Below are positions 1 through 8,560 of a DNA stretch of 64,000 nt, one piece after another. Origin of the DNA: Rheinheimera sp. (lineage in GTDB: Bacteria; Pseudomonadota; Gammaproteobacteria; Enterobacterales; Alteromonadaceae); contig NZ_JAUYGV010000008.1 in assembly GCF_030690345.1 (NCBI RefSeq), positions 622,433-686,432 on the forward strand, in the 5' to 3' direction. The position numbers and the translations under genes were made by a program. Below the pieces are notes generated by a model. That model saw nothing but the letters and a program-made list of their open reading frames with translations. It was not told where the DNA came from and searched no databases. Within the stretch, counting starts at the first letter, position 1. Every line of letters starts with the position of its first letter.

Positions 1-144
1 GTCCGGGTAATACACCACAAAACGCAGCGTTTTCGGGTCAGGAGCAGGAGTTGCGTTTTGCGGTTCAGTATCAGCGGCGCTGGCTAATGCCGGCATAATG
101 CCATACAGCAACAACATAATTGCCTGCAGCCAATGCTTTGCCAT
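1..144 (-). CDS. Secreted protein, N-terminal part (possible periplasmic solute-binding protein)
   Basis: Only the first 48 codons are in the window and the gene runs off the left edge. The ATG at 142-144 is preceded by an AGGAG-type ribosome binding site. The product starts with a short basic stretch and a hydrophobic core, then ALASAA, a good signal peptidase I site near residue 24. A proline-rich linker follows, then a strand reading LRFVVYYPD. That first strand resembles the start of the mature domain of extracellular solute-binding family 3 proteins (polar amino acid type), but this is inference from about ten residues. The product should be periplasmic; its function cannot be fixed here. 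Confidence 0.6.
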   Translation of the reverse strand, partial: MAKHWLQAIMLLLYGIMPALASAADTEPQNATPAPDPKTLRFVVYYPD

Positions 145-220
145 GTGTCAACTCCTGTTACCCATGGTAAAACCCTGGCACAAGCCGCAAAAAAAGCCAG
201 CTTGTGCCGGTAATCGCAAT

Positions 221-694
221 TTAAGGTTGTTTTTGCAGACTATAGCGCGCTGCTAACTCACCCTCTATGCGTTTGCCTTGTTGGTCCAACATAAACAATT
301 GATTCTCTCCAACAAAAAACTGTACCGGCTGTTCAGCTTCCAGCAGTACCGTATTGCCGGCCTCATTCCAGTTAAACTTACCATTGCTGTTAAATTCCTG
401 TGCCGACTTACCAATATATACCTGGTTTAACTGATAACTGCCATCAGCATTTAACACCACTGTAGTGCTGATGCCTTCACAATCGGCACAGGGCAACATA
501 CCCTCGTAAGAGCCGGCCCAATCCAGACTGCTGCGGGCATTATGTTCGCTGTCCGCCAGCGCCGGCCCGGCGGCAGTGGCTGTAACGGCATCAGCCGCCG
601 GCTTATTCGTTGGCACTTTACCCGGCGTATTGTTGTCACAGCCGGCCAACAACAGTAAGGCGGTAATCGTTATCACAGTTACACGGCTATTCAT
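221..694 (-). CDS. NlpE-like copper resistance/envelope stress lipoprotein
   Basis: A 157-residue lipoprotein with signal peptide and lipobox LLAGC (Cys19), followed by a low-complexity Ala/Thr/Pro linker. The folded domain starts at about residue 57 (WAGSYEGMLPCADCEG). It matches the NlpE N-terminal domain, including its CxxC pair, and continues with LNADGSYQLNQVYIGK. In E. coli, NlpE is an outer-membrane lipoprotein that activates the Cpx pathway on surface contact or lipoprotein-sorting stress. This protein has only the N-terminal beta-barrel domain and lacks the C-terminal OB-like domain of the 236-residue E. coli form. That short form is common in other proteobacteria. It is a single-gene unit with the same polarity as its neighbours; family assignment is firm, a Cpx link is inferred. 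Confidence 0.8.
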   Translation of the reverse strand: MNSRVTVITITALLLLAGCDNNTPGKVPTNKPAADAVTATAAGPALADSEHNARSSLDWAGSYEGMLPCADCEGISTTVVLNADGSYQLNQVYIGKSAQEFNSNGKFNWNEAGNTVLLEAEQPVQFFVGENQLFMLDQQGKRIEGELAARYSLQKQP

Positions 695-849
695 TGTCCT
701 GTCTCCTTAGCGCAATCTGTATCGCCGGCGCTGCAGCAACTGCAACGCGGCGATAGCTGTTTAGCATAGTTGTTTACCATAGTTGAGAACCATACTGCTG
801 CGCCTTCACTTTATGCCGGCTGAATGACGTTAAGGCTACAGAGCAGCAC

Positions 850-1539
850 TTAGGGTAAATCGAAGACCAACGCTTTAACCGCCGCTGTGGCACTAAGCTG
901 CAACGCCGTTTCGTCGATGATTTTAATACCATCACCGGGCTGCAGCTTGTTACCTGCCACGTCCAGCTCGCCGCTAATCAGGTGAATATACAACTTACGA
1001 CCTTTCTGTGTGCTGAAGTTCAGCTGCTCTGCCGTTGGCAGAATTAACTGATACAGCAAGGCGTCCTGGCGCAGCGTTAAACTGCCGTCACGGCCATCCG
1101 GAGACAAGATCAGCGTTAAGCCGTCGCGCTGGCCAAAGTCTTTTTGCTGATAGCCGGGCTCGCCGCCTTGTTGGTTTGGCTGCAGCCAAATTTGCAAAAA
1201 CGTCAGCTCATCCTGTTCGCTGGCATTAAACTCGCTGTGATAAATACCGCGGCCGGCGCTCATTAACTGAAACTCTCCGGCAGGCAGCACTTCGGTATTA
1301 CCGGCCGAGTCTTTGTGCGCAATGCTGCCGCTCAGTACCAGGCTTAAAATTTCCATATCTTTATGGCCATGGGTATCAAAACCCGCGCCCGGCGCTACTC
1401 TGTCGTCATTAATTACCCGCAGGGCTGAAAACCCCATTTGCGCGGGGTCGTAGTAGCTGGCAAAGGAAAAGGTGTGGCGGCTTTGTAACCAACCAAAATC
1501 GGCTTTACCGCGATCTGCTGCATATCTGATATCAAACAT
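850..1539 (-). CDS. Pirin family protein (YhhW-like)
   Basis: A 229-residue bicupin protein, the usual length for bacterial pirins such as E. coli YhhW. The N-terminal cupin holds the metal ligands His57 and His59 (THGHKDME) and His101 and Glu103 (GIYHSEF), the same spacing as in YhhW, so metal binding should be intact. Conserved pirin motifs RHTFSFASYYDP and GFSALRVINDD are present near residues 21-45. YhhW has quercetin 2,3-dioxygenase activity in vitro; the physiological role of bacterial pirins is mostly unknown, ranging from redox sensing to enzyme regulation. Cytoplasmic, monocistronic and divergent from the FMN reductase gene, which hints at a shared redox or quinone-stress context (inference). 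Confidence 0.88.
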   Translation of the reverse strand: MFDIRYAADRGKADFGWLQSRHTFSFASYYDPAQMGFSALRVINDDRVAPGAGFDTHGHKDMEILSLVLSGSIAHKDSAGNTEVLPAGEFQLMSAGRGIYHSEFNASEQDELTFLQIWLQPNQQGGEPGYQQKDFGQRDGLTLILSPDGRDGSLTLRQDALLYQLILPTAEQLNFSTQKGRKLYIHLISGELDVAGNKLQPGDGIKIIDETALQLSATAAVKALVFDLP

Positions 1540-1709
1540 CTGGCTTCTCCTGAATTAAGTTCATATTACGCAGACAGCATAACGGCGCAGTTACAGCGGA
1601 AAAAGCGGAATAATTTGCGCTCAATGTTCAAATAATTTGAACCCGGGTTAAACCCAGCCACCTAAGCTACACTGACACAGTCTTTTTTAAGCAACGTATG
1701 GAGCAAACA

Positions 1710-2255
1710 ATGAGTATTAATGTACTGGCCATTTGTGGCAGTTTACGGGCAAAATCTACCAACCGCGGTCTGGTGCGCTATGCCCAGGCCCATGCGCCGG
1801 ATGGCATGAAAATTCATCTGGCAGATTTAATGGAAGTACCATTTTATAATGCTGATCTGGCGGAAAAGCCGGCTGCAGTGCAGCAATTGCTGAAGCAGAT
1901 GGCCGAAGCTGATGCGCTGTTGCTCGGCTGTCCGGAATATAACTACTCACTGGCACCGGCGCTGAAAAACGCGCTGGACTGGGCCTCGCGTGAACCCGAC
2001 AACCACCTGCTAACCGGCAAGCCGGTAGCCATTATGGGTGCCGGTGGCGGCATGGGCACCAGCCGTGCCCAGTACCACCTGCGTCAGGTATGCGTGTTTT
2101 TAAACCTGCACCCGCTAAACCAACCGGAAGTATTCGCCAATGCCTTTACCGGCAGTTTCGACAGCGACGGCAATTTAATTGACGAGAAAATCCAGGGCCT
2201 GGTGCGTAAACAGCTGGATGCACTGGCCAAATGGCAGCAGCAACTGGCGCGTTAA
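1710..2255 (+). CDS. NAD(P)H-dependent FMN reductase / quinone reductase
   Basis: A flavodoxin-fold protein of 181 residues from the chosen start. An ATG four codons upstream at 1698 is possible, but GGAG at 1700-1703 sits seven bases before the ATG at 1710, so the downstream start is preferred. The FMN phosphate-binding loop GSLRAKSTNRG follows the first strand, and the family motif CPEYNYSLAPALKNALDW is complete. Members of this NADPH-dependent FMN reductase family (PF03358) reduce flavins, quinones, azo dyes or chromate; the substrate cannot be read from sequence. It is transcribed divergently from the pirin gene and ends four bases before the oppositely oriented PHP lipoprotein gene, so the two transcripts must terminate convergently. 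Confidence 0.88.
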   Translation: MSINVLAICGSLRAKSTNRGLVRYAQAHAPDGMKIHLADLMEVPFYNADLAEKPAAVQQLLKQMAEADALLLGCPEYNYSLAPALKNALDWASREPDNHLLTGKPVAIMGAGGGMGTSRAQYHLRQVCVFLNLHPLNQPEVFANAFTGSFDSDGNLIDEKIQGLVRKQLDALAKWQQQLAR

Positions 2256-2259
2256 AGCA

Positions 2260-3741
2260 TCACCCTTGCGCCGGTTGCAGCTGAATAAATACCGGATTAC
2301 TGTAAAACCATAAGTCATGCCAGGGGTTCTCACCTTCGGCATCGGCTTCGGGTTCCAGCTCATCTTTGTTATTACTGCCGCGCAGGCGCAGGTAACCGCT
2401 TTGGCTGACTTTACCCAGCGCCAGCTCAAACGTGCGGTAACCCTGTTTAGTTTGCCAGTCGCCGACATAAAAACGTTTTGCCACTTTGGTATCGGGCGCT
2501 TCATCGCTACTGCGGTGTTGCACCGGCCCGCTGATTACCCCCTGTATCACATCTACCCGCTGCACCTGCGGCATAAAACCGCCGCCATTAGGTCCCTCAG
2601 GATCGCTGAATCGTACACGCAGTACTAACTCATCTTCAGCCGACACAAGCAGAGTCTCACCTAAGGTGGCCTTTTTATCGGTATTTTTTACCACCACGTC
2701 AACATAGAGGGCGTCAATTAAATCGCCGGTGCTGACAAACATATTGCCGGCTTTGAGTGCGGCAAAAATACTGTCGTAGTCTTTTTCAGCATAAACATAG
2801 GTTTTGGCATACTGCCCCGGCCAGAAATCGGCCCAGCCGTCAGTGTAATGGCCATGGCTGTCTGACACCCCGGTTACCCACCAGCGCCGGCCTTCGCTAA
2901 GCAGGCTGTCCCAGACACCGCCTAAGCGTGCTGTCATCTGATCATAACCGCCCAGTGTCGGGTAATGCGGGTACTCAGCACGAGTAGCATTGGCATCGAT
3001 ACTGCCATCCGGGTTTAATGTGGCGGCCTGATGGCCTTCAGCGCCGGTCATACCAATCACCACATCGGGTGCCGTATCTTGCCAGTCACGCAATTGTTGC
3101 GGGGTAATTTTATGATACTGACGAAAACCCGTGGCTAAACGCGAAGGATGATTTGCCAGCAGTAAGGGTTTATCCGGCAGCGCATCCATCGCTTTAAGCG
3201 CCAACAGCATAAAAGCATCTTCGGCCTTTTCCGGCCCGGGCGGTACACCCTGGCGGCCATTGTAACGGTGTTCTATCTGGTACAGCTGCTGCGCTTCGGT
3301 AGCACTGTACGGCATAATAAAACTGGCATGGCGGCCACCCGGGCTGTTACCCGGCACGTCAAACTCCATGCCGTAAAATTGCAGAATATCCGGTAAAGCT
3401 TTGCGCGACGCCAGCAGCTCCGGATAGGCCTGCTGCAGCGCTAATTTGGCACGGTTCGGCCCGCCGTGGTCTGTTATTACCATCCAGCTTAAGCCATAGT
3501 GCGCCGCCATTTGCGCATTCAACGAAATAGAATATTTGGCATCGCCGCCAATAATCGGCGCCGGCGGAAATACCGAGCTATCCCACTTTACGCTGTAATG
3601 GCTGTGCACATGGTGATCACCGGCCAGCCAGCTTTTGCTTTGCTTTGTATTCAGGTCTGTTTGCACTTGCTGGCAAGCTGTGACCAGCAAGGTCACAATA
3701 GCAGCTAAGCCCAACTGCTTTTTATTCACTACAAAATTCAT
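2260..3741 (-). CDS. PHP-fold metallohydrolase lipoprotein (CehA/McbA-like)
   Basis: A 493-residue protein with a lipoprotein signal (LLVTACQ, Cys23), so probably membrane-anchored in the periplasm or outer membrane. The mature part opens with GDHHVHSHYS (residues 41-50), the metal-binding HxH-type motif of the PHP superfamily. Further PHP-like His/Asp clusters follow: VITDHGG, LLANHPSR and VSDSHGHYTDG. These match the CehA/McbA family, known for carbaryl hydrolysis and for maturation in microcin synthesis, but here the substrate is unknown. The C-terminal 120 residues look like a beta-rich accessory domain. It follows the TonB-dependent receptor in the same orientation, separated by a palindromic element, so the two may act on one imported or surface substrate (inference). 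Confidence 0.75.
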   Translation of the reverse strand: MNFVVNKKQLGLAAIVTLLVTACQQVQTDLNTKQSKSWLAGDHHVHSHYSVKWDSSVFPPAPIIGGDAKYSISLNAQMAAHYGLSWMVITDHGGPNRAKLALQQAYPELLASRKALPDILQFYGMEFDVPGNSPGGRHASFIMPYSATEAQQLYQIEHRYNGRQGVPPGPEKAEDAFMLLALKAMDALPDKPLLLANHPSRLATGFRQYHKITPQQLRDWQDTAPDVVIGMTGAEGHQAATLNPDGSIDANATRAEYPHYPTLGGYDQMTARLGGVWDSLLSEGRRWWVTGVSDSHGHYTDGWADFWPGQYAKTYVYAEKDYDSIFAALKAGNMFVSTGDLIDALYVDVVVKNTDKKATLGETLLVSAEDELVLRVRFSDPEGPNGGGFMPQVQRVDVIQGVISGPVQHRSSDEAPDTKVAKRFYVGDWQTKQGYRTFELALGKVSQSGYLRLRGSNNKDELEPEADAEGENPWHDLWFYSNPVFIQLQPAQG

Positions 3742-3772
3742 CGATCAATACGCCCTATTAAAACAGTGTACC

Positions 3773-3898
3773 TATACCCAAAGTAATTGGTGCTGCAGCG
3801 AGGCGGCAAGTGCTTGAGGCCCCGGGAGCATAGTTAACCTATGTGACCGGGGCGAGAGTACGCAGCCAACAAAGCTGCAGCTTCAAGTACGAGGGTAT
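3773..3898. repeat. Long imperfect inverted repeat (REP/MITE-like element)
   Basis: About 126 bases that fold back on themselves. The outer arms begin ATACCC and end GGGTAT, each followed inward by the self-complementary GCTGCAGC. Next comes a GC-rich stem, GCCCCGG (3819-3825) with CCGGGGC (3847-3853), and an inner CATAG/CTATG pair around a short loop. No reading frame fills it. It starts 31 bases past the PHP lipoprotein start codon and ends next to the receptor stop codon. It may terminate or stabilise the receptor transcript. I believe related palindromes occur between genes in Alteromonadales-like genomes, but that is recollection, not something shown here. Confidence 0.7.
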
Positions 3899-3900
3899 GA

Positions 3901-6603
3901 TCAGAACTGTACTGTTACGCCAGCCATATAAGTACGTCCACTGTAAGTGGTGTTGTACGCTCTGTTACTGGAATCGCTATACAACTCATCGCGCACATTG
4001 GTCAGGTTTATCGCTTCCAGGTTTAGCTTTATGTTGTCAGTTAAACGATAAAAGGCGGAGAAATCGACGTTAGTCGTGGCATGGTAGCCACGCTCGTCAT
4101 CGTCAATAGAGCCGCTTTCTACTCCGGTGATGTAATCACTGCGATAAGCCGCAGCAATCCGGGCACCCCAGCTTGCTGTTTCGTAATACAGCGTCAGGTT
4201 GTAGCTCTGTTTTGATAACCCCGGGAAGGCTTTAAACTGATCTTCACCTGAGTTTTCTACGTTGCGATACAAGGTATTAGCGTCGGCCCAGGTGTAGTTT
4301 GCTATCACACCGAGGTTATTAAACGGCGCCGGCAAAAAGTCGAGATCACGCTGCAGCGCCAGCTCAAAACCCTTGATGGTAGAAGAGTCTGAGTTTTGCG
4401 GTGACGACACGTTAAAAATATCGTCTACCGTTTTACCCACCGGCAACAGCGCAGCCGGTAAGCCCAACTCGCGATAGACTATTTGCCGGGTTTCAGTAAC
4501 GATAAAGTTGTCGATATCTTTATAAAATAACGCGACCGACGCCAGGCCAACATCTTCAAAGTACCACTCCAGCGCGGTATCAAAGTTGGTTGATTCAAAA
4601 GGTTGCAGGTTCGGGTTACCGACAGAAACCTGGCCGATATCGTTTTCGCCCAGCGAGGTTTGGCTAACATTGGCCGAAAATGCCATGGCGCCTAACGACG
4701 GTCGCGTCATATTTTTACTGATACCGGTACGCCAGATCACATCATCGATAAACTCATAGGCAATGTTCAGGCTGGGCAGATAGTCAGAATAATCGCGCAC
4801 CAACTGCGTGGGCACGCCTTTCGATAAGCCTGCGGAGGTGATCTCAGTATTAAAATAACGCACGCCCAGGTTCAACCGCAGCGGCGCACCGGCTACATCA
4901 TATTCAGTGTCATACAGCAAATAAGCCGCCTGAGTTTCTTCGGTTAAATCATAGGCCGAGCTTTCTACCGTGTACTCGTCGGTTAAAGCAAAATTGCTCA
5001 GGCCGTAAAATGCCTGCAACGCCGCCATATCACCCTGCAACCAGCTTTTATCCGGATGGCCGCTAAACAGCTGCGCCTGCTCTGCTGTCAGCGTAAATAC
5101 GCCCTGATTTTGTGGTGTGTCGGGGTTAGTCGGAAAGTTTTGCGCTACCCGCTGAAAGCCGGAGTTGCTGAACTTTTTATAGTTGGCACCAAATTTCAAC
5201 GCCGAGCTGTCGGTTAAGTAGTAGTCAAAATCCAGCCTGGCGTTATCAAAGTCGGAGTAGATAAAATTCGACTGAAAGTACAAATCTTTTACCGTGTAAC
5301 CTTCGACAGCGGTAACATCAAAATCCGGTGAATAGCTGTGGCCGTAGAACGCATCTTGGGTAAAGTCGGTAATAATATTGACCTTTTTCTTCGCTTCAAT
5401 ATTCAGCTTATTTACCCGCGGCTGCTCATAATCTGATGAGCTGTGGCCCAGCATGGCGCGCATTTTCAGCGTATCGCTCAGCGTCCAGTCGGCTGTCAGG
5501 CTAATTTGGTTAAATACTGATTCGTTATAGTCCTGACGGTTTTCATTACGCCAGGTGGCGTTTTCATAATCGGCGTAAATCACCTCCTTGTCGCCGTTAT
5601 TTTCGCGCCACACTAATTCATTCACCACGCTGTTATCTTTTACCGCGTGATGATGCTCAGACAGGGTGTTTTCCAGCTTGCCATGCATCAAATCCAGCAC
5701 CAGGCTGAAATCCTGGCCGGGTTTATATTGCAGCGCCGCTGTAACACCCAGCCGCTTTTGCTCATTTTCCCACATTGAATAACGGTGGCCGCGCGGGAAC
5801 CATAATTCCCCGGAATCCAGTTCAGCTTGTAATTCTGTATTGCTGGCATCGGCGGCCGTTTTGCCACCTTCACGCCGCCAGCGGGTGGTGTTGGTGCCAT
5901 ATTCCATCGTTTCTCTGTCGCTGTAAGCAACGGATACCAGAGCACCAAAGTCCGACCAGGTGTTTGACAATAACCCCGCAATCCGCGGATCGGTACTGTC
6001 GGTGTTACTGTTGGTACCCAGCTGGGCAGATACCGCGGCCTGAGCGCCGTCATAGTCAAAAGGTTTGGCGGTGCGTAAGTTTACGGTACCGGCAATGCCG
6101 CCTTCTTCCTGATCGGCCGAGTAAGATTTTTTCACATCAATCTGGTTAAACAGCTCAGAGGCGAAAATATTAAAATCAAAGGCCCGGCTACGTGACACCC
6201 CGCCACGCGCATCCATTGGCGATGACGATGTACCCAGCGCTTCCATACCGTTTACCTGCACCCGGGTAAAATCCGGGCCCAGGCCGCGCAAAGAAATCTG
6301 CCGGCCTTCGCCGCCTTCACGGGTAATGGTTACGCCGGGCACCCGCTGCAGGGAGTCGGCCAGGTTTAAATCCGGGAAGTCGGCAATGTCTTCAGCCACT
6401 ATCGAATCCTGCGCTATCATCGCTTCGCGTTTTAAGTCTTTTGCTTTGATAATGGCGCTGCGAAAGCCCTTTACTTCAATTACTTCGGTTTCTGCTACCG
6501 TTTCTGCCGGGGCAGATTGGGCCAGCAGAGGATTGCTGCATAAAGCCGGAATTGCAGCCAGTACAGCCAACGCCAGATGGCTCTTGCAAAGATTCGTCTT
6601 CAT
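3901..6603 (-). CDS. TonB-dependent outer-membrane receptor, no signalling domain
   Basis: A 900-residue receptor with a signal peptide cleaved near LLAQSAPA, a TonB-box-like TEVIEVKGF (about residue 40), a plug domain (about residues 60-175, with DSLQRVPGVTITREGGEGRQ, ISLRGLGPDFTRVQVNGME and EEGGIAGTVNLRTAKPFDY), and a 22-strand barrel ending in Phe (MAGVTVQF). This is the type often grouped as TonB-dependent receptors of carbohydrates or peptides in Xanthomonas/Caulobacter-like bacteria; the ligand is not known. It is clearly a paralogue of the receptor at 8561-11608: plug and barrel align almost throughout, and DNA identity at the 3' ends looks near 80 percent by eye. It lacks the extra N-terminal STN domain of that paralogue, so it should transport without signalling. 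Confidence 0.93.
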   Translation of the reverse strand: MKTNLCKSHLALAVLAAIPALCSNPLLAQSAPAETVAETEVIEVKGFRSAIIKAKDLKREAMIAQDSIVAEDIADFPDLNLADSLQRVPGVTITREGGEGRQISLRGLGPDFTRVQVNGMEALGTSSSPMDARGGVSRSRAFDFNIFASELFNQIDVKKSYSADQEEGGIAGTVNLRTAKPFDYDGAQAAVSAQLGTNSNTDSTDPRIAGLLSNTWSDFGALVSVAYSDRETMEYGTNTTRWRREGGKTAADASNTELQAELDSGELWFPRGHRYSMWENEQKRLGVTAALQYKPGQDFSLVLDLMHGKLENTLSEHHHAVKDNSVVNELVWRENNGDKEVIYADYENATWRNENRQDYNESVFNQISLTADWTLSDTLKMRAMLGHSSSDYEQPRVNKLNIEAKKKVNIITDFTQDAFYGHSYSPDFDVTAVEGYTVKDLYFQSNFIYSDFDNARLDFDYYLTDSSALKFGANYKKFSNSGFQRVAQNFPTNPDTPQNQGVFTLTAEQAQLFSGHPDKSWLQGDMAALQAFYGLSNFALTDEYTVESSAYDLTEETQAAYLLYDTEYDVAGAPLRLNLGVRYFNTEITSAGLSKGVPTQLVRDYSDYLPSLNIAYEFIDDVIWRTGISKNMTRPSLGAMAFSANVSQTSLGENDIGQVSVGNPNLQPFESTNFDTALEWYFEDVGLASVALFYKDIDNFIVTETRQIVYRELGLPAALLPVGKTVDDIFNVSSPQNSDSSTIKGFELALQRDLDFLPAPFNNLGVIANYTWADANTLYRNVENSGEDQFKAFPGLSKQSYNLTLYYETASWGARIAAAYRSDYITGVESGSIDDDERGYHATTNVDFSAFYRLTDNIKLNLEAINLTNVRDELYSDSSNRAYNTTYSGRTYMAGVTVQF

Positions 6604-6879
6604 AATGTGTCCGTTAATCCTGATTAGTTAAGCTAATTGGTGGAGTAAAGCTGCCGGCGCAATTGCACAGCAGTCCCCCTAAAGAGCAACAACCAGTGAT
6701 TTTTGGACAGAAAAAAATATTAAGCTTTTTTGACAGCGGGTTTTTAGCGTAGAAATGGGGATTGAAATAAGCTGGGTGAAGGCAAATGCAAAACACAAAT
6801 AGCAAAATTCAATGCCTGATCCCAGAGACGGGGACTTACGTGGATGCAACGTCCAAGTGAAATTACGTAACTTGTTAGT
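6604..6879. other. Intergenic region with receptor upstream sequence and two small hairpins
   Basis: This 276-base AT-rich stretch must contain the promoter of the receptor at 3901-6603 (minus strand) and the 3' flank of the acetyltransferase-like gene. I see no convincing promoter. Near the right side two small stem-loops adjoin: TCCC (6820-6823) with GGGGA (6830-6834), and ACTT/GGA with TCC/AAGT (6834-6858, four-base bulge). They resemble a REP-type hairpin pair more than a terminator, since no T run follows on either strand. Confidence 0.35.
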
Positions 6880-7368
6880 CTATTCTTGCTCAACAAAATC
6901 ACTTAACGGTATAAATCTCGGAAACTTATCCAAAGTTAAGCCGTTTTCCTTAACTTTAAGATCAGATAACAAGGCTCTTATTTTCTCGTGTCCCGCCATC
7001 CCCGGTTGAATATTAAAACCAAATGACGCCCAAAATGCAGAGCGATGTTGCTGGCACCTTTTTAACAAGACAGATTCTATCGGATCGCCCACATCTGACA
7101 TTTGGCCACTTATTAATGAATCTATTGGTAATTTTTTTCTCAAAACCTGAATCGCTGTATTAACAAGCAAGCTTCCGATTCCTTTACCTTGGAGACCAGA
7201 ATCATAATTATTGCCCTGAATATCTTCAATAAAGGCAGAGTCATGGGAATACTCAAGTAACAGCTTGAATTCTCGATAATTGTACTTAGCTATAACATCA
7301 ATATAGGGTGAGTGATCGTTAATAAGGACTGTTAGCCCGTCTTTAGCCCAACTCTTTAAATGTGACAT
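6880..7368 (-). CDS. GNAT-like N-acetyltransferase
   Basis: A 162-residue protein. The segment LQGKGIGSLLVNTAIQVL (residues 59-76) fits the acetyl-CoA-binding motif A of GNAT enzymes (Q/RxxGxG/A). The C-terminal SAFWASFGFNIQ resembles the FYxxxGF motif B region of that fold. The N-terminal half is less typical, so the family call is moderate and no substrate can be proposed. The gene is AT-rich compared with its neighbours and lies 57 bases after another AT-rich gene of the same orientation, so the pair may form a small acquired unit between the two receptor paralogues. Confidence 0.55.
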   Translation of the reverse strand: MSHLKSWAKDGLTVLINDHSPYIDVIAKYNYREFKLLLEYSHDSAFIEDIQGNNYDSGLQGKGIGSLLVNTAIQVLRKKLPIDSLISGQMSDVGDPIESVLLKRCQQHRSAFWASFGFNIQPGMAGHEKIRALLSDLKVKENGLTLDKFPRFIPLSDFVEQE

Positions 7369-7425
7369 CTAAACTCCTTTCTTGAGCTTCGGCAGCACCC
7401 TACACATCCCATATTTTTTGAGAAA

Positions 7426-8004
7426 TTATTTATTAGAGGCTTGCAAGATACCTTGGAATTTCCTTTTGAAAATATCGGGCCACTTTTTGGTATCTGAACC
7501 AAAAATTTCAAGTGTATTGTTGTATTCAAGTTGAAGTGATGTTTTTTCACCCAACTCTAATAACTCTAAATATTTAACTCTGTATTCTTGAGAAAAATTC
7601 ATAAAGCGACCTTCATCAGATTCCAAATTTTCTCTTTTGGCACACAACGCCATTTTTTTATAAATATCGGATACATATATAGCACCGAAGGCATTTTGCA
7701 TTTCAGAACTTTTATGGGAGAAAGATTTTTTAGCTTTCAACTCAATTTCAGGAACTAAATATTCAACACTAAAAGGTTCAATTTCGGAATAGCGCCCTGC
7801 CTTTTGAAAGTAGGGAATTATTTTGGCATATGTACTACTGGGATAACTCGTGTCAGATAAAAAAATTTTCCGTAACGTACATTTAAGTAGTTCAATTGCC
7901 TCGTCAAACTTATTTTCTTTGGCTAGGGCTGACGATGCTTTTAACTCATCAGAAATCTCTGTATTACTATTTACAATAAATTCGACTTTCAAGACAAACT
8001 CCAT
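7426..8004 (-). CDS. Uncharacterised alpha-helical protein, possibly TPR-like
   Basis: I do not recognise this protein. The preferred ATG at 8002-8004 gives 192 residues starting MEFVLKVEFIVN; a GTG at 8068-8070 would add 22 residues, but neither start has a good ribosome binding site. The first third contains KASSALAKENKFDEAIELLKCTL, a pattern of paired helices like one tetratricopeptide repeat. The rest is charged and helical without signal peptide or membrane segment, so the product is probably cytoplasmic. Base composition is AT-rich and codon use differs from the flanking receptor genes, pointing to recent acquisition. It probably shares a transcript with the acetyltransferase-like gene downstream. 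Confidence 0.55.
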   Translation of the reverse strand: MEFVLKVEFIVNSNTEISDELKASSALAKENKFDEAIELLKCTLRKIFLSDTSYPSSTYAKIIPYFQKAGRYSEIEPFSVEYLVPEIELKAKKSFSHKSSEMQNAFGAIYVSDIYKKMALCAKRENLESDEGRFMNFSQEYRVKYLELLELGEKTSLQLEYNNTLEIFGSDTKKWPDIFKRKFQGILQASNK

Positions 8005-8209
8005 TTTGACAAACCCCGTCAACGAACGCTTATTCGACAGGCACCCCAACTTAAATAGAGGTCGCCCCACTTTTTAAAATTTGGATTAGAAAACATTACG
8101 CCGTTTTTTTATGGCTGACAATACCTTACAGGTACATGTAGTTTTGCCTTGAGCACAATGCCGGCTTTGCCTACAATGGCGCATATTTTATTTAGCATAG
8201 GCCTAAGCC

Positions 8210-8470
8210 ATGAATGACACTGTAAAAAACGACACTGCCCGCCCGGAGTTACCGGATCGCCTTTCTGTTAACCCGCGCAGCAAGCATTATGTGGCAGAAA
8301 TTTTCGAGCATGACATTGGTATTAAACTAAACGGCAAAGAACGTTTTGATGTGGAAGAATATTGCATCAGCGAAGGTTGGGTAAAAGCTGCTTCGCCTAA
8401 AGCGTTGGACCGCCGTGGCCAGCCGTTGTTAATGACACTAAAAGGCACTGTTGAAGCGTTTTATCGTTAA
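8210..8470 (+). CDS. DUF3297 family protein
   Basis: An 86-residue soluble protein matching the DUF3297 family along its whole length. Hallmarks are LPDRLSVNPRSKHYV near residue 15, IGIKLNGKERFDVEEYCISEGWVK in the middle, and KALDRRGQPLLMTLKGTVEAFY at the end. The family is small, conserved in proteobacteria, and of unknown function. The gene stands alone on the plus strand between oppositely oriented genes. The ATG at 8210 follows a weak purine-poor leader. No partner is suggested by the context. Confidence 0.8.
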   Translation: MNDTVKNDTARPELPDRLSVNPRSKHYVAEIFEHDIGIKLNGKERFDVEEYCISEGWVKAASPKALDRRGQPLLMTLKGTVEAFYR

Positions 8471-8503
8471 GCCACAGCGATAAACCCGCCGCAACAGCCT
8501 TAT

Positions 8504-8535
8504 AGCCGCTTTGCTTAACACCCTGCCAAGCGGCT
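8504..8535. terminator. Convergent intergenic stem-loop
   Basis: AGCCGCTT (8504-8511) pairs with AAGCGGCT (8528-8535) around a 16-base loop, between the ends of the DUF3297 gene and the large receptor gene. No clear T tract follows on either strand, so it is a weak terminator or 3'-end stabiliser for both transcripts. Confidence 0.4.
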
Positions 8536-8560
8536 TACTCTGCTAACACCTGCTTAGCCA

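Noticed and set aside
6859-6882. Possible integron attC-like site (TAACTTGTTAG) next to the AT-rich gene pair
   Set aside because: The paired core sites and the foldable attC structure are not visible, and no integrase gene or further cassettes are present.
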